Positions 35,545 through 44,915 of a stretch of 64,000 bases of DNA are shown here, piece after piece. The DNA is from JBCBSZ01 sp039818945 (GTDB lineage: Bacteria > Actinomycetota > Acidimicrobiia > Acidimicrobiales > Poriferisodalaceae). The DNA lies in contig JBCBSZ010000004.1 of the NCBI GenBank assembly GCA_039818945.1, positions 1 to 64,000 on the forward strand, in the 5' to 3' direction. The position numbers and the translations under genes were made by a program. Below the pieces are notes generated by a model that saw only the letters and a list, made by a program, of their open reading frames with translations, was not told the origin of the DNA and made no database searches. Each line of letters begins with the position of its first letter. The stretch's first letter is position 1.

Positions 35545-36836
35545 CGCCGGACCAGCTTCGGGGCGCGGGCGAGGCGGGTCAGGTCGCGGAGGAACGGGTC
35601 GAGGCTGCCGGGTCCGGTCCACCCGATGACCGGGACGCCCAGACGTTGGATCGAACGGACCTCGCGACCGCGCTCGAGCAGTCGGATCCTCCACGCCAGC
35701 TCGGTCGTCGGGTCGTCGTCGACGTGGACGCCGGCGGGGAGCGTGTCGATCACGGCGACGGTGAGGCCGTTGCTGGCCAGCGACAGTGCTCGCTCCAACG
35801 CCACCGGCGAGATCAGCGGCGAGAGCATGATCACCAGCGCGCCGCCGGGGACCGTCGAGACGGCCGGCGCGCCGTGGCGCCGGCGGCCCCGACGCTCGAT
35901 GGTGGCCAGGATCTCGAGGATGCGGCGCAGGTGCCCGGCACCGGAGGCGGCGGGGAGGTCGGTGGCCAGCCGGGAGCCGATCACCCGGAGCGAGACACGA
36001 TCGCCGCGCAGGAGGAAGTGCTCGGCGAGGGCGCCGGCAGCGCGCACGGTGGTGTCGAGGCTGGACGCGGCGCCGTCGATGCCGCCGGAGACGCCGTGGT
36101 CGGCGAGGCCGTCGGCGATCAGCGCGACGTGGGTGTCCCGGTCCGCGAACGTCTCGGTCACGTGGAGCTGGCGTTCACGCGACGAGCGCTTCCAGTTGAT
36201 CCTCCGCAGCCGGTCCCCGGTGCGGAAGGGCCGGATGCCGGCGAACTCGTTGCCGTCGCCCGGCTGCTCGGACCGGTTGACGCCGACCAGACCGTCGGCG
36301 CGCAGCGTCGACGGATTGGCGTCGAAGACCGCGGGGACGGGGAGGACCGTGAGCCGGTGCCCCACGTCGAGCGCGCTCCAGCGGAACGCGCCCCAGCCGC
36401 TCACGGCGACGACCTTGATCCGTCCGACCTCGTGGCGGCCCCAGTGCGTGGCCCGGATGGCGACGTCGAGCGCCGCGGGCTCGTCCGCCTCGACCGCCGC
36501 GGCCGCCACCCCGCTGCTGGGGCGGAGGTCGAGCCAGGTGCGTCGGGGTGCGAGGCCGATGAGGTGGTCGACGCCGGCCAGGTCGGTGACGGTGCACCGC
36601 CAGCTCGTGACCTCGCCCTCCCGAACCGTGGCCGGAGCGAGGCGGCCGGTCGGCGCCGGTTGGCCCTGCGGCCGGGTCAGGGCCGACCACACGGCGATGG
36701 CCAGGAACGGTGCGCTGAAGACGAGCAGACCCGGCACCCGGAACAGCAGCGCACCCGCCAGACCGGTCACCCCGAGCACCACGGCCCGGAGGTGGGCGGG
36801 ACTGGCCCGCCAGTCGACGACGGAGGAGATGGTCAT
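35541..36836 (-). CDS. DUF58 domain protein with membrane anchor
   Basis: A 431-residue protein with two N-terminal transmembrane segments (LRAVVLGVTGLAGALLF; LLVFSAPFLAIAVWSAL), an outside-facing beta region and the conserved DUF58 core NEFAGIRPFRTGDRLRRINW (about residues 202-221) followed by a von Willebrand A-like part (THVALIADGLADHG). DUF58 proteins accompany MoxR AAA+ ATPases and are thought to be clients or partners in protein maturation. The ATG overlaps the MoxR stop and its own stop overlaps the next gene. Confidence 0.87.
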   Translation of the reverse strand: MTISSVVDWRASPAHLRAVVLGVTGLAGALLFRVPGLLVFSAPFLAIAVWSALTRPQGQPAPTGRLAPATVREGEVTSWRCTVTDLAGVDHLIGLAPRRTWLDLRPSSGVAAAAVEADEPAALDVAIRATHWGRHEVGRIKVVAVSGWGAFRWSALDVGHRLTVLPVPAVFDANPSTLRADGLVGVNRSEQPGDGNEFAGIRPFRTGDRLRRINWKRSSRERQLHVTETFADRDTHVALIADGLADHGVSGGIDGAASSLDTTVRAAGALAEHFLLRGDRVSLRVIGSRLATDLPAASGAGHLRRILEILATIERRGRRRHGAPAVSTVPGGALVIMLSPLISPVALERALSLASNGLTVAVIDTLPAGVHVDDDPTTELAWRIRLLERGREVRSIQRLGVPVIGWTGPGSLDPFLRDLTRLARAPKLVRR

Positions 36837-37828
36837 GCGGCCGGCGTCGGACCGGACCCACCGCCGGGTTCGAGCGCACCCGGCGTCGGCACCGAGGCGA
36901 GCACGTCGGCGACGACGGTGGCGCTCGACACGTCGCTCATCCAGAGCTCGGGCTGCACGGCGATCCGATGCGAGAGGACCGGCAGCGCGACGGCCTTGAC
37001 GTCCTCGGGCGTCACGTAGTCCCGCCCGGCGATGAGCGCGTACGAGCGGGCGACGAGCATCAACGCCAACGATCCTCGGGGTGAGGCGCCCATGAGGACG
37101 TGGGTGTGCCGTCGGGTCGCGTCCGTCAACGCCACGCAGTAGCGGCCGATGCTCTCGTCGATGGTCATCTCCTCGGCCGCGGCCTGCATGGCGGCGAGGG
37201 TGGCGGCGTCGATCACGGACCGGACCGACTGGTCCTCCCGGCCTCGGTCGAGACGGCGCCGCAGCACGTCCCACTCCTCGTCCTGGGACGGGTAGCCGAA
37301 GCTGACCCGGAGCAGGAAGCGGTCGAGCTGGGCCTCCGGGAGCGGGTAGGTGCCGTCGTACTCGATGGGGTTTGCCGTGGCGAGGACGTGGAACGGGCGC
37401 TCGAGTAGGAACGTCTCGCCCTCGACGGTCACCTGACCCTCCTGCATCGCCTCGAGCAGCGCCGACTGGGTCTTGGGTGGCGTGCGGTTGATCTCGTCGG
37501 CGAGCAGGAGCCCGGTGAAGACCGGGCCCTTCCGGAACGCGAACTCGTTGGTCCGCTGGTCGAAGATGAACGAGCCCGTGAGATCGGCGGGCAGCAGATC
37601 GGGGGTGAACTGGGCCCGGGTGAACGTCAGGCCGAGGGACTGCGCGAACGAGCGGGCGGCCAGCGTCTTGCCGAGGCCGGGGAAGTCCTCCAACAGCACG
37701 TGGCCGGACGCGAGGATGCCGCTCAGGACCAGCGTCAGCGGCTCGCGCTTGCCGACCACCGCGGTCTCGACCTCGTCCAGGACGGCGGCGGCGAGCGAGG
37801 AGGCCTCGGCGAGGTCGAGCCGGCTCAT
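36833..37828 (-). CDS. MoxR-family AAA+ ATPase
   Basis: A 331-residue AAA+ ATPase of the MoxR group, ATP-driven chaperones that mature partner protein complexes. Walker A is FPGLGKT (about residues 49-55), Walker B LLLADEINRTPPKTQ, sensor 1 VLATANPIEYDGTYPLPEAQ, arginine finger near LDRFLLRVSFGYP and sensor 2 ASPRGSLALM. The likely client is the adjacent DUF58 protein. Both ends overlap neighbouring genes by four bases, so the operon is tightly coupled. Confidence 0.92.
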   Translation of the reverse strand: MSRLDLAEASSLAAAVLDEVETAVVGKREPLTLVLSGILASGHVLLEDFPGLGKTLAARSFAQSLGLTFTRAQFTPDLLPADLTGSFIFDQRTNEFAFRKGPVFTGLLLADEINRTPPKTQSALLEAMQEGQVTVEGETFLLERPFHVLATANPIEYDGTYPLPEAQLDRFLLRVSFGYPSQDEEWDVLRRRLDRGREDQSVRSVIDAATLAAMQAAAEEMTIDESIGRYCVALTDATRRHTHVLMGASPRGSLALMLVARSYALIAGRDYVTPEDVKAVALPVLSHRIAVQPELWMSDVSSATVVADVLASVPTPGALEPGGGSGPTPAA

Positions 37829-38361
37829 CGCCTCGCCGCCCCGCCGTCGTGCGCCGCGCTCACCCGCTCGACGAGCGTCACGATCCGGTCGAGCTCCCGA
37901 TGCGACATCGAGCCGTAGGCCGCCGGGTCGGCGAGGAGCCGGGCCAGCTCGGGGCCCACGATCTCGGCCGCCGCCGCCGGGTCGGCGGCGTGGTCGATGC
38001 CGTGCTCGGTGAAGAGGAGATCGTCGACGACCCCGACGAGGCTGTCGAGGACCTGGTCGGTCCGCCCGGTCGCTGCGATCGCGGCGGCGGTCGACCGTCG
38101 CCGCGTCGTGCTGCGCAGCAGCGTGCCGCGGAGCTGCTGGACCCTCCAGTCGACCGGGACCCGCGTGTCCTCCTCGAGCTGGAACCGGTGCCAGTCGACC
38201 GGGGCCGTGACCTCGGTGAGGTCCACGAGCAGGAAGCCGGTCGCCGCGACCGCGACGACGATGAGCCCGACCAGCACCAGTCGGGGCTCCATCCCGAGGA
38301 GCACCATCATCACGCCGATGACCGAGCCGAGGAGGGCGGTTCCACCGAACCGTCCCCTCAC
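37825..38361 (-). CDS. Two-span membrane protein in the MoxR operon
   Basis: A 178-residue protein with two adjacent transmembrane helices near the N-terminus (GTALLGSVIGVMMVLLGME; LVLVGLIVVAVAATGFLLV), then a mostly helical cytosolic region with Arg-rich segments (RGTLLRSTTRRRS) and a Glu/Asp-rich end. No named family is recognised. The GTG start overlaps the DUF4129 gene (GTGA) and the stop overlaps moxR. Its conserved position suggests it is part of the MoxR/DUF58 assembly. Confidence 0.75.
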   Translation of the reverse strand: MRGRFGGTALLGSVIGVMMVLLGMEPRLVLVGLIVVAVAATGFLLVDLTEVTAPVDWHRFQLEEDTRVPVDWRVQQLRGTLLRSTTRRRSTAAAIAATGRTDQVLDSLVGVVDDLLFTEHGIDHAADPAAAAEIVGPELARLLADPAAYGSMSHRELDRIVTLVERVSAAHDGGAARR

Positions 38362-39083
38362 GGTGCCTCCTCGGCCGCGTCCGCCCCGCCGCGGCGGACC
38401 GGGCGGGCCGACAGGGTCTCGTGCAGCCGATCGAGGGCGTCCAGCGCCGCCAGCCGGGCCGGCTCGCCGAGCGCGTGCTCGGAGAAGCGCGCCTCGCGGT
38501 AGAGCGCAGCGAGGTCGGAGATCGCACCGGGATCGACCGAGGAGCTGGTGAGGACCCGTTCGGTGAACTCCGCCGAGGTCTCCGCCGGATCGCGGGGGAG
38601 ACCTGCGGCGGCGACCTCTTCCTCCAGTCGGAGCCAGCAGCGGACGATCCCGTTGCGCGGTGAGCCGGCGGCCAGGGCCGCGCGTTGCGCCACGGCGTCG
38701 TCGACCACGGCGGCGCCCAGGTCGGGCAACGGGTCACCCTCGATCACGCCGCGGTGGCGGCGTCGCCACCGGAGTCGCGGGCGGTGTCTCCACCCGAGGT
38801 CGACGAGGGCGAGCACGGCCCCGAGGCAGATGGTCACCGCGAGGACCTGCATCACGGCCTCCAGCCAGCCCGGGAGCTCCCGGCGGGCGACCTCGGTGTC
38901 CTCGATCTCCGGGAGGGGTACGGGCTCGCGGCCGGAGCCCTCGTCGCCGGACGTCGGGTCGGCGGGCTCGAGCTCGAAGCGGGGCTCGATCCAGAGCCCG
39001 ACGCCTCCGGAGGTGGCCACCGCGGCGAACAGCAGGGTCGTCGCGGCGGTGGCGAGCACGATGCCGACGACCGGGAGGCGCAT
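38358..39083 (-). CDS. DUF4129 domain membrane protein
   Basis: A 241-residue protein: N-terminal membrane segment or signal (VVGIVLATAATTLLFAAVA), an acidic outside linker (about 30-70), a second membrane helix (LEAVMQVLAVTICLGAVLALV) and a cytosolic DUF4129 domain (AAGSPRNGIVRCWLRLEEEV, DPAETSAEFTERVL, LYREARFSEH). DUF4129 is often fused to a transglutaminase in MoxR clusters; here the transglutaminase is absent. It is the first gene of a five-gene operon, with a TACAGT box six bases before its ATG. Confidence 0.83.
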   Translation of the reverse strand: MRLPVVGIVLATAATTLLFAAVATSGGVGLWIEPRFELEPADPTSGDEGSGREPVPLPEIEDTEVARRELPGWLEAVMQVLAVTICLGAVLALVDLGWRHRPRLRWRRRHRGVIEGDPLPDLGAAVVDDAVAQRAALAAGSPRNGIVRCWLRLEEEVAAAGLPRDPAETSAEFTERVLTSSSVDPGAISDLAALYREARFSEHALGEPARLAALDALDRLHETLSARPVRRGGADAAEEAP

Positions 39084-39089
39084 CCGGGG

Positions 39090-39095
39090 ACTGTA
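39090..39095 (-). promoter_or_regulatory. Predicted -10 box of the MoxR operon
   Basis: On the minus strand TACAGT ends six bases before the ATG at 39083; leaderless-type spacing. Confidence 0.45.
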
Positions 39096-39133
39096 GACCG
39101 GTCGGGTCTCGGGCCCGTGTGTCTGCCGACGAC

Positions 39134-40720
39134 TCAGCTCGCCCAGCTCTCGGCCGGGTCGTCCACCTCGATCACCTCGCCGTCCTCGGTGAACATCACG
39201 AAGCGGTCGAAGGACCGGAGGAACCAGCGGTCGTGCGTCACCGCGACGACCGAGCCGTCGAAGCCGGCGAGGCCCGCCTCGAGCGCTTCGGCCGACTCGA
39301 CGTCGAGGTTGTCGGTCGGCTCGTCGAGCAGCAGCATCGTCGCTCCGCTGAGCTCGAGGAGCAGGATCTGCAGACGAGCCTGTTGCCCGCCCGACAGCGT
39401 CTCCCAGGGCTGGTCGCCGGCGCCGTCGAGCTCGTAGCGCCGCAGCTTCGACATGGCTGTCCCGCGGCGGGCATCGCCCTCGGCGATGATCTCGACCGGC
39501 GTCCTGCCCACCAGCTCGGGATGGTCGTGGGTCTGTGAGAAGTGGCCGGGCACCACCCGGGCGCCGAGCCGGAACGAGCCCTCGTGCGCCACCTCGCCGC
39601 CAGCCAGGAGGCGGAGGAAGTGGGACTTGCCGGTGCCGTTGCGGCCGACGACGGCGACCCGTTCCCGGGCGAAGAGCTCGAGGTCGAACGGGAAGGTGAG
39701 GTCGATCAGCTCGAGCTGCTCGGTGGCGAGCACTCGGTCACCGGTGCCGCCGCTGCGGAGGCGCATCGTGACCCGCTGGTCGGTGACGCGCTCGGGTGGG
39801 GGACCGGCCTCGTCGAAGTGCCGGAGCTTCGTCTCCGCCGCCTTGGCCCGCTTCGCGTTGGCGTCGCTGATCGAGGCCCGCTGCTTGAGCGTCCGCATGC
39901 TCTCGACGAGCCGCTGCCGCTCCTCGGCCCAGCGGCGGCGCTCGTCGTCGATCCGGTCGCGCCGGGCCTGGCGGGCGTCGGCCCAGCCGTCGAACCCTCC
40001 GCCGTGGACCCAGGCGGTGCCGCCCTCGATCGTGACCAGCCTCGAGGCGGCGTCGGCGAGCAGCTCGCGGTCGTGGGTGATGAGCAGGATCGTCTTGGGG
40101 CTCGTGCGGATCTGCTCGGCCAGCCACCGCTTGCCCGGGACGTCGAGGAAGTTGTCCGGCTCGTCGAGGAGGAGGACCCCGGCCTCGCTCCGGAAGAGGT
40201 ACTCGAGGACGAGTCGCTTCTGCTCGCCGCCGGAGAACGTGTGGATGGGCCGGTCGGCGATCTCGTCCGCGGGGAGCCCGACCGCTCGCGTCGCGCACTC
40301 GTCCCAGACGACCTCGGTCTCGTACCCGCCGGCGTCCTGCCAGCCCGCGAGCGCCTCGGCGTACGCGATCCCGCCCGCGACCGCGTCGTCGGCCATCCGA
40401 GCCTCGGCTCGCCGCACGGCGAGATCGGCCGCCCGGAGCCGAGCCGGAGCGGCAGCGAGGAGCAGCGAACGGACCGTCGTGTCGGTGTCGCGCATGCCGA
40501 TGAGCTGTGGCATGACGGCCAGCTCGCCGTCGATCGTGACGGTGCCGGATGTCGGACCGAGCTCGCCCGCGACGATCCGCAACAGCGTCGACTTGCCGCA
40601 CCCGTTCGTGCCGATCAGCGCAGCGTGCTGGCCGCTCCCGACGCGAAACGACACCTCGTCGAAGAGCGTCCGTCCGTCGGGCAACGCGAACGCGAGGTGA
40701 GCCACCTCCAAGGAGGGCAT
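39134..40720 (-). CDS. ABC-F family ATPase
   Basis: A 528-residue soluble protein with two ABC ATPase domains and no membrane segments. Domain 1 has GTNGCGKSTLL (about residue 36), FSGGEQKRLVLEYL and LLLDEPDNFLD; domain 2 has GRNGTGKSHFLR, LSGGQQARLQ and LLLDEPTDNLD. Between them is a basic helical linker (about 240-300; RRRWAEERQRLVESMRTLKQ). ABC-F proteins act on ribosomes, either relieving stalls or protecting from antibiotics; nothing here distinguishes these. The ATG follows a TACGCT box by seven bases. Confidence 0.9.
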   Translation of the reverse strand: MPSLEVAHLAFALPDGRTLFDEVSFRVGSGQHAALIGTNGCGKSTLLRIVAGELGPTSGTVTIDGELAVMPQLIGMRDTDTTVRSLLLAAAPARLRAADLAVRRAEARMADDAVAGGIAYAEALAGWQDAGGYETEVVWDECATRAVGLPADEIADRPIHTFSGGEQKRLVLEYLFRSEAGVLLLDEPDNFLDVPGKRWLAEQIRTSPKTILLITHDRELLADAASRLVTIEGGTAWVHGGGFDGWADARQARRDRIDDERRRWAEERQRLVESMRTLKQRASISDANAKRAKAAETKLRHFDEAGPPPERVTDQRVTMRLRSGGTGDRVLATEQLELIDLTFPFDLELFARERVAVVGRNGTGKSHFLRLLAGGEVAHEGSFRLGARVVPGHFSQTHDHPELVGRTPVEIIAEGDARRGTAMSKLRRYELDGAGDQPWETLSGGQQARLQILLLELSGATMLLLDEPTDNLDVESAEALEAGLAGFDGSVVAVTHDRWFLRSFDRFVMFTEDGEVIEVDDPAESWAS

Positions 40721-40727
40721 GGCCGGC

Positions 40728-40733
40728 AGCGTA
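40728..40733 (-). promoter_or_regulatory. Predicted -10 box of the ABC-F gene
   Basis: On the minus strand TACGCT ends seven bases before the ATG at 40720. It sits back-to-back with the rapZ box 60 bases away. Confidence 0.45.
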
Positions 40734-40795
40734 CGGAACGGTGAACCTCGCCGCGAGTGGTTTCCTGCTCCGTCACCGGGGCGGGCGTGGCCCCG

Positions 40796-40801
40796 TACCC
40801 T
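40796..40801 (+). promoter_or_regulatory. Predicted -10 box for leaderless rapZ mRNA
   Basis: TACCCT ends seven bases before the GTG at 40809; no Shine-Dalgarno. Confidence 0.45.
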
Positions 40802-40808
40802 GGCCCTC

Positions 40809-41675
40809 GTGCGTCAGTACGTCCTCGTCGCCGGCTTGTCCGGCGCCGGTCGGTCCACGGCCACCAACGCGCTCGAGGACCTCGGCTGGTTCAAGATCGA
40901 CAACCTCCCGGCGCGGCTGGTCGGCCCGGTCGTCGAGTTGTTGGAGCCGAGCCCGGCGACCGAGCGCGTCGTGCTGGGGGTCGGCACCGGCGGGTACTCG
41001 GGCGCCGTGGTCGAGGCCGTCGAGCACCTGCGATCGACCGGCGAGGACGTCACGCTGATCTTCCTCGACGCGTCGAACGACAGCCTGGTCAACCGCTTCG
41101 AGTCGACGAGGCGGCGCCACCCGCTCGACGACGGCACTTCGTTGCTCTCGACCGCGATCAAGCGCGAGCGTGCGCTGCTCGCCCCGGCGCTGGCGATCGC
41201 CGACGCAGTGATCGACACGACCGATCTCAACGTCCACGAGCTCCGCCAGCGCCTCGACCAGCTCTTCCCCGTCGACGCGGGGGAGCGGATGCACGTCACC
41301 GTCATGAGCTTCGGCTTCAAGCACGGGCTGCCCCGCGACGTCGACCTCGTCATGGACCTGCGGTTCCTGCCCAACCCGCACTGGCAGCCGGAGCTCCGGC
41401 CCCTCACCGGACTCGACGCGCCGGTGCGTGACTACGTGCTCGGCCAGCCCGAGACCGGTGAGTTCCTCGACCGGTTGACCGGCCTCCTCGAGCTCACCGT
41501 CCCGGCCTACGATCGCGAGGGCAAGACGTACCTCACGATCGCCATGGGCTGCACCGGCGGCCGGCATCGCTCCGTCGCCCTCGCCGAGGCCCTCGCCCAC
41601 CGGTCGCCGCTGGTCACCCGCCGCCCCGTCGTCCGTCACCGGGACCTCGAACGCTCACCCGAATCGCGGACCTGA
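40809..41675 (+). CDS. rapZ: RapZ/YvcJ family nucleotide-binding protein
   Basis: A 288-residue P-loop protein. In enterobacteria RapZ binds an sRNA to control glucosamine-6-phosphate synthesis; the role in actinobacteria is less clear. Walker A is GLSGAGRSTA with Arg for the usual Lys, a form I recall from other actinobacterial members. Further family motifs are WFKIDNLPARLV, FLDASNDSLVNRFESTRRRHPL, VMSFGFKHGLPRDVDLVMDLRFLPNPHW and the C-terminal AMGCTGGRHRSVALAE. It follows uvrC in the usual actinobacterial order, but the yvcK and whiA genes normally next to it are absent before gap. Confidence 0.92.
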   Translation: MRQYVLVAGLSGAGRSTATNALEDLGWFKIDNLPARLVGPVVELLEPSPATERVVLGVGTGGYSGAVVEAVEHLRSTGEDVTLIFLDASNDSLVNRFESTRRRHPLDDGTSLLSTAIKRERALLAPALAIADAVIDTTDLNVHELRQRLDQLFPVDAGERMHVTVMSFGFKHGLPRDVDLVMDLRFLPNPHWQPELRPLTGLDAPVRDYVLGQPETGEFLDRLTGLLELTVPAYDREGKTYLTIAMGCTGGRHRSVALAEALAHRSPLVTRRPVVRHRDLERSPESRT

Positions 41676-41745
41676 GTCCCTTTCCGCAGGCCACCGGACG
41701 TGGCACGCTTCGGTCTGCTCATCGACCCAAAGGGGACCACTTCCG

Positions 41746-42753
41746 ATGACCATTCGTGTCGGCATCAACGGCTTCGGTCGTATCGGCCGCAACTTCCTCC
41801 GCGCAGCCCGCGCCCAAGGCGCAGATCTCGACCTGGTCGCCGTCAACGACCTCGGCTCGCTCGAGACGATGGCCCACCTCCTCAAGTACGACAGCGTCCA
41901 CGGCATCCTCGATGCCGACGTCGCAGCCGACGGCGACGCGCTGGTCGTCGACGGCGACCGGTTCCAGGTGCTCGCCATCCGCGACCCCAAGGAGCTGCCG
42001 TGGGGCGAGCTGGGCGTCGACGTCGTCATCGAGTCGACCGGCATCTTCAGCGCTCGCGACCAGGCCGCCATGCACCTCGACGCCGGCGCTCCCCGGGTGA
42101 TCGTCTCGGCGCCGAGCAGCGGGGCCGACGCGACGTTCGTCGTCGGCGTCAACGACGGCGACTTCGATCCGGCCGCGCACCAGGTCATCTCCAACGCCAG
42201 CTGCACGACGAACTGCTTCGTGCCGCTCGTGAAGGTCCTCGACGACGCCTTCGGCGTCCAGCAGGGCCTGATGACCACCGTGCACGGCTACACCGGCGAC
42301 CAGCTGATCGTGGACGGCCCGCACAAGGACCTGCGCCGCGCTCGCGCCGCCGCGGTGAACATCGTCCCGACCTCCACCGGCGCCGCCCGGGCGACCGGTC
42401 TCGTGATGGAGGCGATGCAGGGCAAGCTCGACGGCATGGCCCTGCGGGTGCCGATCCCGGACGGCTCGATGACCGACTTCACGGCGATCCTCGAGAAGGA
42501 CGCATCGGTCGAGGCGATCAACGAGGCCTTCGCCGCCGCGGCGGCGGGCGACCTGGCCGGGGTGCTCGAGTACAACGAGGCCCCGATCGTGTCGGCCGAC
42601 ATCGTCGGCAACCCGCACTCGTGCATCTTCGACGCGCCGCTCACCATGAGCCAGGGCAACCTGGTCAAGGTGGCCGGTTGGTACGACAACGAGATGGGCT
42701 ACTCGCACCGCCTCGTCGACCTGACCGAGATCGTCGGCGCCGCGTCCTCCTGA
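41746..42753 (+). CDS. gap: Glyceraldehyde-3-phosphate dehydrogenase
   Basis: Glycolytic oxidation of glyceraldehyde 3-phosphate to 1,3-bisphosphoglycerate with NAD. The 335 residues begin INGFGRIGRNFLRAA (NAD fold) and carry the catalytic Cys in SNASCTTNCF, His in TVHGYTGDQ and the phosphate-site RARAAAVNIVPTSTGAA. An acidic Asp after the second strand (AVNDLGS) favours NAD. AAAGGGG lies about ten bases before the ATG. It is the first gene of gap-pgk-tpiA, whose products act in sequence. Confidence 0.97.
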   Translation: MTIRVGINGFGRIGRNFLRAARAQGADLDLVAVNDLGSLETMAHLLKYDSVHGILDADVAADGDALVVDGDRFQVLAIRDPKELPWGELGVDVVIESTGIFSARDQAAMHLDAGAPRVIVSAPSSGADATFVVGVNDGDFDPAAHQVISNASCTTNCFVPLVKVLDDAFGVQQGLMTTVHGYTGDQLIVDGPHKDLRRARAAAVNIVPTSTGAARATGLVMEAMQGKLDGMALRVPIPDGSMTDFTAILEKDASVEAINEAFAAAAAGDLAGVLEYNEAPIVSADIVGNPHSCIFDAPLTMSQGNLVKVAGWYDNEMGYSHRLVDLTEIVGAASS

Positions 42754-43873
42754 TGCCGGACGCCTTCGGCATCCCACAACTCGAGGATCTCGGCGACCTC
42801 GCCGGCGCGCGGGTCCTCGTCCGCTGCGACTTCAACGTCCCGCTGCGCGACGGCGAGATCGTCGACGACCTCCGGATCCGCTCGGCCGTGCCGACGCTGG
42901 TCTGGCTCCAGGAGCAGGGCGCGTCCGTCGTGGCCTGCTCGCACCTCGGGCGGCCGAAGGGCGCACCGGATCCGGCGTTCGCCATGGATCCGGTGCGGGC
43001 TCGGCTCGACGAGCTCGTCCCCGGTGTCGAGCTGCTCGAGAACGTGCGCTTCGATCCGGGCGAGACGAAGAACGATCCGGCCTTCGTGGCGAAGCTCACC
43101 GAGGGGATCGACGCCTTCGTGCTCGACGCCTTCGGTGCGGCCCATCGCTCGCACGCCTCGGTCGTCGGGCCGGCGGCGACGTTGCCGAGCGCGGCCGGCC
43201 GGCTCCTCGCCCGCGAGGTCGAGGTCCTGCTGGGCGTGCGGACCGACCCACGCCGGCCCTTCGTCGGCGTCCTGGGTGGGGCCAAGGTCTCCGACAAGCT
43301 CGGCGTCATCGATGCGCTCCTCGACGTGTGCGACTCCCTGGTCGTGGGCGGCGGGATGTGCTTCACGTTCCTGAAGGCGCTGGGGCACGAGGTCGGTGAC
43401 TCGTTGCTCGAGGACGACCAGGTCGAGCGGTGCCGGGCGCTCCTCGACGAGCACGGCGACGTGATCCACCTGCCGAGCGACATCGTCGCCGAGCGCGATG
43501 ACGAGGTCCGCAACGTCGGGCGCTCGGTGCCTGAGGGGTGGCGGGGCCTCGACATCGGCCCCGGGAGCGCGGCCGAGTTCGGCGACGTCGTGCTCGCTGC
43601 CGGCACCGTCCTGTGGAACGGGCCCATGGGCATGTTCGAGGACCCGCGCTTCGCCGCCGGGACCGAGGCCGTCGCCCGGGCCATGGCCGAGACGAAGGCG
43701 TTCACGGTCATCGGTGGCGGTGACAGCGCCGCCGCCGTCGCCCAGTTCGGGCTGGACGACGACATGGACCACGTGTCGACCGGCGGTGGAGCATCGCTGG
43801 AGCTGATCGAACAGGGCGACCTGCCGGGCCTCGCCGCCCTGCGATCGGCCCCCAACATGACGGGAGAGCAGTC

Positions 43874-43877
<4 letters not shown>
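42753..43877 (+). CDS. pgk: Phosphoglycerate kinase
   Basis: Transfers phosphate from 1,3-bisphosphoglycerate to ADP. The 374 residues show the N-terminal substrate site RVLVRCDFNVPL and SHLGRPKG, the hinge VLGGAKVSDKLGVID, and the C-terminal nucleotide site WNGPMGMFE and GGGDSAAAV. Slightly shorter than the common 395-400. The ATG shares one base with the gap stop (TGATG), and its stop overlaps tpiA by GTGA, so the three enzymes are translated together. Confidence 0.97.
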
Positions 43878-44644
<767 letters not shown>

Positions 44645-44651
44645 GGCGTCA

Positions 44652-44680
44652 CCCCGGGCCCCGACCTGGGCCCTCGGGGG
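44652..44680 (+). terminator. GC-rich stem-loop after tpiA
   Basis: CCCCGGGCCC pairs with GGGCCC-TC-GGGG around a six-base loop, starting seven bases past the tpiA stop. No U-tract follows, which is common in actinobacteria. Confidence 0.55.
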
Positions 44681-44763
44681 CAGGTTCGGGACATATGACT
44701 GTCAGATGACGCTTACACAGCGGTCACCGGGGGTCGTGGACACTCCCGGATTCGGTCGGTAGC

Positions 44764-44779
44764 GTTACCCGCCGGTAAC
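44764..44779. promoter_or_regulatory. Inverted repeat GTTACC-CGCC-GGTAAC upstream of the peptide importer
   Basis: A perfect six-base dyad lies 136 bases before the binding-protein start and overlaps a possible -10 box TAGCGT (44760-44765). It is a candidate operator of the peptide transport operon. Confidence 0.35.
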
Positions 44780-44915
44780 CGATCGCCTCGCGAGTGATCC
44801 TCGTGCGCTGGTTGCCCGGGGGGCCGACAGGTCAGCGCGGGTAGTGCAGCGGCATGTGTCACCCCTGGCACGTTCAGGCGATCGGCCTCTGCAACCAACC
44901 AGGAGGATCCCTGAC

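Noticed and set aside
40836..40865. Arg replacing Lys in the RapZ Walker A (GLSGAGRSTA)
   Set aside because: From memory the same change occurs in other actinobacterial RapZ proteins, so it is a lineage feature, not a defect.
44645..44915. Riboswitch or small RNA in the 271-base gap before the peptide importer
   Set aside because: Only a terminator-like hairpin and one dyad are visible; no conserved riboswitch core was recognised.
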